DNA of 42,723 nucleotides from Pseudomonadota bacterium (lineage in GTDB: Bacteria; Desulfobacterota; Binatia; Binatales; Binataceae): contig JAJPJA010000129.1 of assembly GCA_021324455.1 (NCBI GenBank), forward strand, positions 1 to 42,723, read 5' to 3'. Each line of letters opens with the position of its first letter. The first letter of the stretch is position 1. Position numbers and translations under genes: made by a program. The notes beneath the pieces were generated by a model, which was given only the letters and a program-made list of their open reading frames with translations, had not been told where the DNA came from and ran no database searches. Below, in pieces: positions 7,910-15,520 of this stretch.

Positions 7910-10395
7910 CAACCGCCTCCCGCCACCACCGTCGCCTCAACCCGCAGGCGGTCCATCGCTTCGACCAGCGCCTGACACAGCGTGGCCGGCAGCCGGGTCA
8001 GCGCCGGAAGCGTCAGCGCGGCCGTCCACACCAGGATTGCGGCCAGTACGGCGGCTCCGGCCAGCAACCGGCCCGCCGCCATCGGTACGAGCACGATGGC
8101 CGCCGCGATCAGAATCGGCAGCGCCGACATCCCCAGACGCCAGCGCAGATAAAGCCCGCCGTCTTCCTCCCACAACGCGTTGAGCGCAACGCGGCAGACC
8201 GGACCCAGGTGGATTTGCAAATCGTATGGCTCGAAGCCGGTATTGCCGGCCACGATTAGACCGCGCCGGAACAGGGCGTAGCGCAGCGCTTGGGCGACGC
8301 TGTCGTGATCGGGTCTGACGCCGTTGTGGGCGATCGCAAGTCTGACCGCGCCGCCGCTCCTGATCGGGCCGGCGGCGGCCATCGTGCGGCGGGCCGGTCT
8401 CATGCGGGCATAGCCGCGGATGACAGGACCCATCAGCGCAAGCATCGCGATCAACGCGCGGATGCGGAGATTATCGCGTCGGCGCGCAAGCGGCACGCGC
8501 GCCGCATGGAAAATCGCGCTGGCGGCGCTGAGCACAACGCCGGCCACGCCCAATCCGGCAACCGGCCATCGGCCCAGCGCGCCGCCCAAAATCGCGCTCA
8601 ACACGGAAATCGAAACCCAAACTGAACTCAGGGGCAAATCGATCAGCGGCTCGACGCCGGCCGGATAGACGCTCTGGAACAGTCCGCGTCCGAGCGCGCC
8701 GTAATAGATGCGCGCCAGCCCCAGCCATCGCACCTGCCACCCGTTGTAGCCGTAAATCTGCGCGGCGCGCCGCTCCGGATACTTGCGCGCCAGTATCGCC
8801 TCACCCGTGCCGTAGCCGCGCTGCTGCGCCAAATAGGCGCGGATCGAACGGCGGCGCCGATGGGTTACGACGGCGCCGGGCGCGTAGGCCAGGGCGGCGC
8901 CGGACTTGAGCAGCCGCCACGAGATATCGACATCGTCGCCGGCGGCGGTGAACACAGGATCGAATCCGCCCAAAGCAATGAGCGTGCTTCTGGCGATCGC
9001 CATGTTGCATCCGCACATCTGCGCCAGGCTGTCGTCGGAGGCGCGCACTTCGCGCGGCTGACCCGGCGCCGCGGCGATGGCCGCGGCCAGCAACGAATCG
9101 GGCGCTGGAGGAAAGTTGGGTCCGCCCGCGGCGACGGTCTCGCGCCGGCGCATCGCCTCGACCAAATGATAGAGCCAGTCGCGATCCGCCTGCGCGTCGG
9201 CGTCGATGAAGGCGACGATCTCGCCCCGCGCCGCCGCCACGCCGGCGTTGCGCGCCGCGGCCAGCCCCTGATGCGGGAGGCTCACCAGCTTGACGCCCGC
9301 CTCGCGCGCGATTGCAGCGGTACGGTCGTTCGATCCGTCATCCACCACGACAATCTCGTAATTGGGATAAGCCAACTCCCTGAGCGATTCGAGGCACGCG
9401 CCGATAGTGGATTCGGCATTGCGGGCGGCGACCACTACCGAGACTTCCGGCGCCGTAATCGGCGGCGGCAGCGGATGGGCAAACACCTGCGCCACGGCGG
9501 AGAAGGCCTGCTTGGGCCGGCGTTCGGCGGTGACGATGCCGAACGCCCAGTCGCTGATCAGCATGCCGCCGGTGTGCCATTCATCGGTGAAGGCGAAAAT
9601 GATGAAGCCGGAAAGTCCGACCTCGAATGCCGCCCGTGCCTGCCATTGCAGAAGTTGCGCCTGATGCGCCTGGCCCTCGCGCATCGTGTCCATCCCGGTC
9701 TCGCTGAGCACCAGCGGCCGCTCGCCCGCAATACCCAGCAGATGGGTCATGTAGCGGCGGAAATCGGCCTCGCGATGCAGGTACACGTTGAAGCAGATCA
9801 GGTCGAGAAAACTCAGGTCCAGATATTCGGCCGATGGGTAATTCGAATAGGTGAAGAGGCCTTCGGGGTCGATCTCCCGGGCGACGTCGTACAGTCCGGC
9901 CAAAAACCGGCTGACGCGCCGCATCCCGTACCATCGGATCAGGTCGGGGCGGATTTCGTTGCCCAGGGAATAGGCGAAAATAACCTCGCGGAACGGACGC
10001 ATCTCGGCCGCCAGCCGGGCGACCGTGGCTCGAATCTCGCGCTCGTTTTCCCTTGTCTCAAGGAACATCAGGTGCGAGGGCCACAGCAGTCCTACCATCA
10101 GGCGCAGCGAGTGCCTGGCCGCCAGTTCGAACATCCAGGCGGGCGCGGGAACATAGGTGCGGATGACGTTGACGCCAAGATCGCGCATCAAGGCGAAATC
10201 CGCCGCCGCGCGTTCGGGCTCCGGATAGCGCTCGCCGCGCGAATTGGGCGGAAACGGGCCGTAGGAAACGCCTTTGGCATAGAACTTCACGCCGTCCTCG
10301 TAGAGGTATTTGCCGCGGGCAATCAGCCGTGCCATGGAGAGAGCCGGACTTCCAATGCGGCTTGCGCGCGCCCGCGCCGACGGCGTTCGGCGCAT
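7909..10395 (-). CDS. Glycoside hydrolase (clan GH-A) fused to GT2 glycosyltransferase and membrane segments
   Basis: An 828-residue two-enzyme protein. Residues about 27-305 form a TIM barrel like the catalytic domain of GH2 enzymes, with a candidate acid/base N146-E147 (SLGNEI) and nucleophile E232 (LSETGMD). Residues 317-545 are a GT-A family 2 transferase: VVVDDGSND, the DXD at 398-400 (DAD), GDDVD near 487-490, and a QQRGYG segment. Hydrophobic helices follow at about 590-630 and 757-800. It is likely membrane-anchored, both building and trimming or remodelling a glycan. The start is uncertain: neither the ATG at 10395 nor that at 10335 has a good ribosome site, and homology begins near residue 25. 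It overlaps the ABC exporter start by one base. Confidence 0.88.
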   Translation of the reverse strand: MRRTPSARARASRIGSPALSMARLIARGKYLYEDGVKFYAKGVSYGPFPPNSRGERYPEPERAAADFALMRDLGVNVIRTYVPAPAWMFELAARHSLRLMVGLLWPSHLMFLETRENEREIRATVARLAAEMRPFREVIFAYSLGNEIRPDLIRWYGMRRVSRFLAGLYDVAREIDPEGLFTYSNYPSAEYLDLSFLDLICFNVYLHREADFRRYMTHLLGIAGERPLVLSETGMDTMREGQAHQAQLLQWQARAAFEVGLSGFIIFAFTDEWHTGGMLISDWAFGIVTAERRPKQAFSAVAQVFAHPLPPPITAPEVSVVVAARNAESTIGACLESLRELAYPNYEIVVVDDGSNDRTAAIAREAGVKLVSLPHQGLAAARNAGVAAARGEIVAFIDADAQADRDWLYHLVEAMRRRETVAAGGPNFPPAPDSLLAAAIAAAPGQPREVRASDDSLAQMCGCNMAIARSTLIALGGFDPVFTAAGDDVDISWRLLKSGAALAYAPGAVVTHRRRRSIRAYLAQQRGYGTGEAILARKYPERRAAQIYGYNGWQVRWLGLARIYYGALGRGLFQSVYPAGVEPLIDLPLSSVWVSISVLSAILGGALGRWPVAGLGVAGVVLSAASAIFHAARVPLARRRDNLRIRALIAMLALMGPVIRGYARMRPARRTMAAAGPIRSGGAVRLAIAHNGVRPDHDSVAQALRYALFRRGLIVAGNTGFEPYDLQIHLGPVCRVALNALWEEDGGLYLRWRLGMSALPILIAAAIVLVPMAAGRLLAGAAVLAAILVWTAALTLPALTRLPATLCQALVEAMDRLRVEATVVAGGG

Positions 10396-10459
10396 TCACA
10401 AAGGCAGGACATCATCAAAAGCTAATCGTAAAGCCGCCGGCGGCGCAACGCCCCAACGC

Positions 10460-11191
10460 TCAGGGAGTTCCCAGCAGCGTTTTGGCCTCCTCGCTGTAAA
10501 CTCCTTTTGACGCGTACACGATCAGCGGCGGCTCCACTTCGAGTTCCACGCCCGCGCCCTTGCGCGCTTCGATCAGAATCGTCGTCGCGGGCAGATCCAG
10601 CCGCGGATGCACCAGGCGCATCCGCTTGGGCTCCAGCCGCGCCCCGCGCAACTCGCCGATCAATTCCGCCGCTCTGGCCGAGGTGAAGACGAAAGCCGCC
10701 TTGCCGCCATGTTTCAGGTAGCGCGCCGCCGCCTGGACGAAGTCGCGCAGCGCGGCTGCGGATTCCGCGCGCGCGAGATCGCGCTGCGCCATCGGACTGC
10801 GCCGTCCGCTGCCGCCGGCGCGGTAGGGAGGATTGGCGATTACCCAGTCGAAGCTCGCGTTGCGCAGGGCGGGGATGGCAGACGCGCGGAGGTCGGCCGC
10901 GATCGCATGCACCGCCGCCAATCCGTTCATTGCGGCGTTGCGGCGGATGAGTTCGGTCAGTTCCGCCTGTACTTCGAGCGCCGCCACTTCGCGCGGCGCG
11001 TACAGGGCGGCGGCCATGATCGCGATCACGCCGCAGCCCGCGCCCAGTTCCAGAATACGGCAGCCCGGGCGCGGCCGGATGAAGCGGCCGAGCAGGATCG
11101 CGTCGATCGAAAAGCGGTAGCCGCTGCGCGGTTGGATCAGACGCAGCGAACCTTCTAGAATCGAGTCGATGGTTTCGCCCGTCATTGCCAT
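10460..11191 (-). CDS. TrmN6-like N6-adenine tRNA methyltransferase
   Basis: A 243-residue class I SAM-dependent methyltransferase. SAM motif I is ELGAGCGV (residues 48-55), and the catalytic NPPY motif of N6-adenine methyltransferases is at 120-123. The opening GYRFSIDAILL stretch is typical of the YfiC/TrmN6 group, which modifies A37 of tRNA-Val. The specific target is inferred from the family. ATG at 11191 or 11185 is more likely than the in-frame TTG at 11206. Its start region overlaps the divergent start of the small gene at 11190. It is first in the minus-strand run that continues to the GH/GT2 fusion. Confidence 0.85.
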   Translation of the reverse strand: MAMTGETIDSILEGSLRLIQPRSGYRFSIDAILLGRFIRPRPGCRILELGAGCGVIAIMAAALYAPREVAALEVQAELTELIRRNAAMNGLAAVHAIAADLRASAIPALRNASFDWVIANPPYRAGGSGRRSPMAQRDLARAESAAALRDFVQAAARYLKHGGKAAFVFTSARAAELIGELRGARLEPKRMRLVHPRLDLPATTILIEARKGAGVELEVEPPLIVYASKGVYSEEAKTLLGTP

Positions 11192-11390
11192 GGACGCCGC
11201 CGCCAAAGGTGAACGCTACGCCCGCATCTTCCGCAAGGCCGGCACTTTGATCGGCAAGGGCAACATAGCGCGCGCAATCCAGACGCTGAAGGAGGGGCAG
11301 GAATTGGCCCAAAGCCTCGGCGACCATGGGATGGCGCGCCGCTTCAGCGAGGAAATCGCCCGCGTTTCGGATCCGCCTGCGGCTGAGTAA
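11190..11390 (+). CDS. Small unknown protein
   Basis: A 66-residue protein, alpha-helical and rich in Ala, Arg and Glu (GERYARIFRKAGTLIGKG onward). The pattern of alternating helices with A-x-x-x-L spacing resembles a single tetratricopeptide-like hairpin, but no family is recognised. Codon use shows strong G/C at third positions in this frame, like its neighbours, which supports real coding. The start is either ATG 11190, inside the palindrome CCATGG shared with the divergent methyltransferase, or ATG 11169. No clear ribosome site is visible. The hsp20 gene follows 122 bases downstream on the same strand. Confidence 0.6.
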   Translation: MDAAAKGERYARIFRKAGTLIGKGNIARAIQTLKEGQELAQSLGDHGMARRFSEEIARVSDPPAAE

Positions 11391-11419
11391 TTCGCATCTG
11401 CCGTTATTTTCCCGACTTG

Positions 11420-11435
11420 ACGAACCACGGTTCGT
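11420..11435. promoter_or_regulatory. Perfect inverted repeat upstream of hsp20, candidate operator
   Basis: ACGAACC-AC-GGTTCGT is a perfect 7-bp inverted repeat with a 2-base centre. It lies about 78 bases before the hsp20 start and just before a possible -35 hexamer TTGAGT (11443-11448). It does not match the CIRCE element of HrcA. It could be a repressor or activator site controlling the small heat-shock gene. Confidence 0.4.
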
Positions 11436-11512
11436 ACTTAAGTTGAGTCTGGTAGCAAAGACAAATATGGCAAGGCGATAAATTCCCTCAGCCACGGAGG
11501 TTTTCAGCGAAA

Positions 11513-11944
11513 ATGGAAGTTCGGTTCAACAACGGATGGAACAGCGAATGGCCCAACCGATGGTTTTTCGATCGGGTCAACGACCTGGTCAAGCCGCATC
11601 AGGTCAATCCCGGATACGAAGTTCCGCGGACCGATGTGATTGAGTCCGAGGACGGTTATCATTTTTACTTTGAGATGCCGGGCATGAAGGCGGATTCGAT
11701 CACGGTCAAGGTCGAAGACGGCAATTTGATCGTCGAGGCGGAGCCCCGGCGTCCGGAGTTCAGCGGCAAGACCACGACCCATCGCAGCGAGCGCCGTTAC
11801 AGCAAGTTCCATCGCGCATTCCATCTGCCGGAGAACTATGCCAGCCAGCCGGTGACCGCGGCCTACAAGGACGGCGTGCTGGAGGTTTCGGTGGCGAAGC
11901 CGGCCGAGGCCAAGCCGATCAAGATCAAGGTAAATCTGAACTGA
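11513..11944 (+). CDS. Hsp20/alpha-crystallin family small heat shock protein
   Basis: A 143-residue small heat shock protein, an ATP-independent holdase that keeps unfolding proteins soluble, normally as a large oligomer. The alpha-crystallin domain covers about residues 40-142, opening with PRTDVIESEDGYHFYFEMPG and closing with the diagnostic GVLEVSVAKP motif, followed by a short KIKVNLN tail. GGAGG is about 12 bases before the ATG. A perfect inverted repeat upstream (11420-11435) and a strong hairpin just past the stop suggest a separately controlled single gene. Confidence 0.95.
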   Translation: MEVRFNNGWNSEWPNRWFFDRVNDLVKPHQVNPGYEVPRTDVIESEDGYHFYFEMPGMKADSITVKVEDGNLIVEAEPRRPEFSGKTTTHRSERRYSKFHRAFHLPENYASQPVTAAYKDGVLEVSVAKPAEAKPIKIKVNLN

Positions 11945-11952
11945 GTGTGCCG

Positions 11953-11984
11953 CTTGGCGCCGCGGCCAGCGCCGCGGCGCCAAG
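11953..11984 (+). terminator. Strong hairpin after hsp20
   Basis: CTTGGCGCCGCGGC (11953-11966), a four-base loop CAGC, and its exact complement (11971-11984) form a perfect 14-bp GC-rich stem beginning 9 bases after the hsp20 stop. No run of T follows, so it may end transcription inefficiently or protect the mRNA 3' end. Confidence 0.6.
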
Positions 11985-12025
11985 CCTCCCGCCGGTGAAG
12001 ACGGGGGCTAATGCCCGCCGCTGAG

Positions 12026-12182
12026 TGTCATTCCGGCCGGCAGCGAAGCTGAGAGCGCCAGCGAGGAAAGCGCGAAGCCTGTCCCCGGAGCTGCCGAAAA
12101 AAACAACCCAAATATTTTCGATATGCGCGCCAGGCAAATCGCTTCGCCTCTGCGCCGCGCAGCGTCGATCCTCGGGATGACA
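12026..12182. repeat. Intergenic element bounded by inverted repeats, possible MITE-like unit
   Basis: TGTCATTCCG (12026-12035) is matched by CGGGATGACA (12173-12182), an inverted pair with one mismatch, enclosing about 137 bases of non-coding sequence between hsp20 and the permease gene. Ends of the TGTCATTCC/GGAATGACA type are known from dispersed intergenic repeats in many bacteria. Inside are GCGAAGC-type short repeats and an A-rich stretch. Only one copy can be seen in the window. The rest of the gap 11985-12246 shows nothing coding. Confidence 0.4.
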
Positions 12183-12246
12183 ACAGTGAGCAACGGCCGT
12201 CCTGCCATTTTTCGGATCGCCCCTGCCGCTGCCGCCATGCGGTGCA

Positions 12247-13158
12247 TCACGGCCGCAGATAGGGTTCGCCCAGGCTGCTGGGGGCGCGGCCTTGTCCGCC
12301 CACTACCGTGAGCACGACCAGCGTCAGGACGTAGGGCAAAGCGAGAAAGAGCTGGTACGGAATCCCGGTATTGACCGCCTGCAGCACGAATTGCAGGGCG
12401 AGCGCGGCGCCGAACAGCACCGCCGCCACCGCGATTCGGCCCGGACGCCATTCGCCCAGGATTACAATCGCCAGCGCGATGAACCCGCGCCCCGCGGACA
12501 TCCCTTCGACAAACGTGTTGGCATAGCCCAGCGTCAGATAGGCTCCGCTGATACCGGTCATCGCGCCCGCGATCATCAGCGCCTGCCAGCGCAGGGCGTA
12601 TACGCCCAGCCCCAGCGCGTCGGCGGCTTCGGGCCGCTCACCCGCCGCGCGCAGCGTCAGACCCCATCGCGTGCGATACAGGACGAACCAGATCAGCGGC
12701 ACCACGCCGAACGACAGGTAAACCAGCGCGTTCTGATCGAACAGCGCGGGGCCAATCAGCGCAATGTGCTGAAGCGGTCCGAGGCCGACCCGCGGCAGAG
12801 TGCGGACGGTAAGAGCCTGGCCGGTTACGCCGAATATCCGGCGGTAGAAAACTCCAGTTACGCCGAGAGCGAATACATCCAGCGCGGTGCCCGCAACCAC
12901 CTGGTTGACCGCAAGATTCACCGCCAGGAAAGCCAGCAGCGCTGACATCGCGGCCGCCGCAATAATCGCGCAGCCCAGGCCGGCTGCGATGCTGCCGGTA
13001 GCGTACGCCGCCGCCATCGCCGCGAACGCCCCCGTCAGCATCACGCCTTCAATGCCGATATTGATGACGCCCGACTCCTCCACCAGCAATTCGCCCAACG
13101 CCGCCAGCAGCAGCGGCGCCGCCATGCTGATGGTGGAACTGAGAAACGCCTCAAGCAT
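12247..13158 (-). CDS. ABC transporter permease, nucleoside/BMP-type (NupQ/YufQ-like)
   Basis: A 303-residue membrane protein with about eight to nine hydrophobic helices. The opening (AAPLLLAALGELLVEESGVINIGIEGVML) is characteristic of the second permease of ABC importers for purine nucleosides and related compounds that use a BMP-family binding lipoprotein. Its ATG at 13158 overlaps the stop of the upstream permease gene by 8 bases, showing a coupled pair. No ATPase or binding-protein gene lies in the window on either side. Confidence 0.9.
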   Translation of the reverse strand: MLEAFLSSTISMAAPLLLAALGELLVEESGVINIGIEGVMLTGAFAAMAAAYATGSIAAGLGCAIIAAAAMSALLAFLAVNLAVNQVVAGTALDVFALGVTGVFYRRIFGVTGQALTVRTLPRVGLGPLQHIALIGPALFDQNALVYLSFGVVPLIWFVLYRTRWGLTLRAAGERPEAADALGLGVYALRWQALMIAGAMTGISGAYLTLGYANTFVEGMSAGRGFIALAIVILGEWRPGRIAVAAVLFGAALALQFVLQAVNTGIPYQLFLALPYVLTLVVLTVVGGQGRAPSSLGEPYLRP

Positions 13159-14218
13159 CGGCATGCTCCGCCGGCTCGGCGGCGGTCGAAATCGTACGCC
13201 GGCGCCGCACCGCCAATACCGGCGTGTCGAAGGCGAGCAGCACGAAGATGACCAATCCCTGCGCCGCCTGCACCAGCACGGGCGACACGCCCTGGGCGCG
13301 CTGGACGGCCTGGGCGCCGTTGTCGAGCGCGCCGAAGAACAGCGCGCTGGGAACGATCGCGATCGGATTGAGGCGCGCCACCAGCGCCACCGCAATCGCC
13401 TCGTAGCCCCATCCGGGAGAGAAACGCTCAAACAGCCGATGACTGACGGCGGAAACCTGGACCGCGCCGCCCAGGCCGGCCAGCGCGCCGGAAAGCGCCA
13501 TCGCGATTACGCTGGTGCGCGCGACCGCAATTCCGTAAAAAGCCGCGGCGCGCGGATTTTTGCCCAATGCCCGCAGTTGGAATCCGAAATTGGTGCGAAA
13601 CAGCAGCACGTAGCACAACGGCGCCAGCGCCAGCGCCAGCAGCATCCCGGCGTTGAGCCGACTGGGAGGAAAAAAACGGTACATCCAGGCGGACGCGGGC
13701 AGGAGGCGGCTTACCGGATAGGCGCGCGAAGGCTCCATCAGCGGGCCGTGAACCGCCCAACTCAGCATCTGCAGAGCGGTGAAATTCAGCATGATCGTGC
13801 TGATTACCTCGCTGACGGCAAAGCGCGCCCGCAGCCATCCGCATAACCCTCCCGCCGCCGCGCCGGCAGCGGCGCCCGCGGCCAGCACCACGGTGATTGC
13901 CGCCAGCCGCGGCATCGGCGCCAGATGGATCCCGCATGCCGTGGCCGCCAGCGCGCCTGCCAGCAGCTGCCCCTCCGCTCCGATATTCCACAGTGCGCCC
14001 GAAAAGGCGGTGCTGATCGCCAGCCCGGTAAAGACCAGCGGCGTCGCTTTGACCAGGGTGTCGGTAAACGCCAGCCAGTTGCCGAAGGCGCCGCCGGCCA
14101 AAGCGGCGAAAGTCGCGGCGGGATTGGCGCCCAGCGCGGCCAACGCCAAAGCGACCAGCGCCATCGCCAGCACCAGGGCCGCCAGCGGCTTGCCTGCGGC
14201 GGAGATCGGTTGCCTCAC
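13151..14218 (-). CDS. ABC transporter permease, nucleoside/BMP-type (NupP/YufP-like)
   Basis: A membrane protein of about 355 residues, the first permease partner in BMP-type nucleoside importers. ATPLVFTGLAISTAFSGALW followed by NIGAEGQLLAGA is typical of the family. A GTG at 14218 with AGAG about 7 bases upstream is preferred: it gives the usual short cytoplasmic N terminus. Longer readings up to 14398 would run into the LLM oxidoreductase gene that ends at 14326. It overlaps the second permease by 8 bases. The expected upstream ATPase gene is absent; an LLM oxidoreductase occupies that place. Confidence 0.88.
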   Translation of the reverse strand: MRQPISAAGKPLAALVLAMALVALALAALGANPAATFAALAGGAFGNWLAFTDTLVKATPLVFTGLAISTAFSGALWNIGAEGQLLAGALAATACGIHLAPMPRLAAITVVLAAGAAAGAAAGGLCGWLRARFAVSEVISTIMLNFTALQMLSWAVHGPLMEPSRAYPVSRLLPASAWMYRFFPPSRLNAGMLLALALAPLCYVLLFRTNFGFQLRALGKNPRAAAFYGIAVARTSVIAMALSGALAGLGGAVQVSAVSHRLFERFSPGWGYEAIAVALVARLNPIAIVPSALFFGALDNGAQAVQRAQGVSPVLVQAAQGLVIFVLLAFDTPVLAVRRRRTISTAAEPAEHADA

Positions 14219-14325
14219 AACTAGCTCTTTGAGGTTTCGAAATCCCCGATTCCCATACGGGGGCGGCGCCTGGATGCGCCGTTGGGGCGCAAATTGGCTG
14301 CTCAAAAAAAGCGCCGGCGCCCGAT

Positions 14326-15264
14326 TCAGCCAAACGCGGGCATCACTTCGCGCGCGAACTGCTCCAGCTTGTCCGACAATTCCGCCGCAGTGCGCCACTT
14401 GAACGATACCGACATGTAGTTGGCGCCCGCGCGCAGGTACTCGCCGGTCACGTCCACCGCCTGGCGTATCGAATCGACCGGCGGCGGCATCTGGACCGGG
14501 CTATGCTCGCCCAGGACATCGTGCTGCCATTGGCGCGTTTCGCCGGCGCCGATATCAAGCCCGCCGCTGACCCCGACCCAAAGCGATGCGGGATCGCGTC
14601 CATGCTTTTCCATCAGCGATTTGATCTGGCCCAGTCCCCTGACGACATCCTTGGGCGACAGGCTCATCGGAATCCAACCGTCGCCGATCGTAGCCACGCG
14701 GCGGAACGGTCCGTCGCCGAAGCCGCCGATGAAAATCGGGATGCCGCCCTTCTGCACCGGCTTGGGATAGGCGGCGACGTCATCGAATGATACGTACTTG
14801 CCGCTGAACTTCGGCGCATCCGCGGTCCACAACTCCTTCATCGCGCGCAGGTATTCCTCGGTGATCGCCGCGCGCTCCTTGAAGGGGATTCCCAGGCGGC
14901 GGAACTCGGCCTTCATCCATCCGCTGCCGACGCCGTACAGCACGCGCCCGTTGGACACCACGTCGAGCGTGGCGAGCGTCTTGGCCATCTGCACCGGCGG
15001 ATGGTAGGGGACCACGCTGACGCTGGTCAGCAGCCTGACCTTGCTGGTAACGGCGGCAAGATATGACCCGATGACCGCGGTATCGTACCACAGCTTGGTC
15101 GAAATCGGCGCCTGCGGCCAGTTAGGCGTCAGCAGATGCTCGGGGAGCGTGATGGCATAATAGCCCAGCGAATCCCCCAGCCTGGCCACCTCCGCCATCT
15201 CGGCAAAAGAAACATAGCTGTAAGGAAAAACCCCGAACCCGAATTCCATCCGCCGGCCGGCCAT
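14326..15264 (-). CDS. LLM class oxidoreductase, probably F420-dependent
   Basis: A 312-residue luciferase-like TIM-barrel oxidoreductase. The opening (FGFGVFPYSYVSF), LPEH near residue 45, and the GSGWMKAEFRRLGIPF segment resemble the TIGR03619-type F420-dependent group. The ATG at 15264 is chosen over 15282 because GGAGG sits 8 bases before it. It stands about 107 bases upstream of the permease pair on the same strand and diverges from glgB. Cofactor (F420 or FMN) and substrate are inferred only from the family. Confidence 0.9.
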   Translation of the reverse strand: MAGRRMEFGFGVFPYSYVSFAEMAEVARLGDSLGYYAITLPEHLLTPNWPQAPISTKLWYDTAVIGSYLAAVTSKVRLLTSVSVVPYHPPVQMAKTLATLDVVSNGRVLYGVGSGWMKAEFRRLGIPFKERAAITEEYLRAMKELWTADAPKFSGKYVSFDDVAAYPKPVQKGGIPIFIGGFGDGPFRRVATIGDGWIPMSLSPKDVVRGLGQIKSLMEKHGRDPASLWVGVSGGLDIGAGETRQWQHDVLGEHSPVQMPPPVDSIRQAVDVTGEYLRAGANYMSVSFKWRTAAELSDKLEQFAREVMPAFG

Positions 15265-15520
15265 AAAAATGCCCTCCATCAATATAGGCTTCTGAGCGCA
15301 CTCCTACATGCGCCGGCCCGCGGCTGCAAGCGCCCAATCGATTGCTGAGCAGGGATGGAAGTTGCTCGCGCATATTGTTCACGCCAAATAGAATACGACT
15401 CTGATGCCGACCTTGAAGCGGACGGCCGCAATCGTCAGGTGACTTCGCGCCTGCAAAACGCCGGTGAAAACCGCAAAGCAAGTCACGGGCAAAAAATTAC
15501 TGGTCGCTTGATTTATCGTT

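Noticed and set aside
6284..7975. 563-residue plus-strand open frame opposite the ABC exporter
   Set aside because: It is a shadow of the exporter gene: Gln/Arg/His-rich, with no recognisable domain.
8860..10425. 521-residue plus-strand open frame opposite the GH/GT2 fusion
   Set aside because: Antisense shadow; composition atypical and no motif.
12008..12451. 147-residue minus-strand frame after hsp20
   Set aside because: It overlaps the real permease gene out of frame and passes through the inverted-repeat element.
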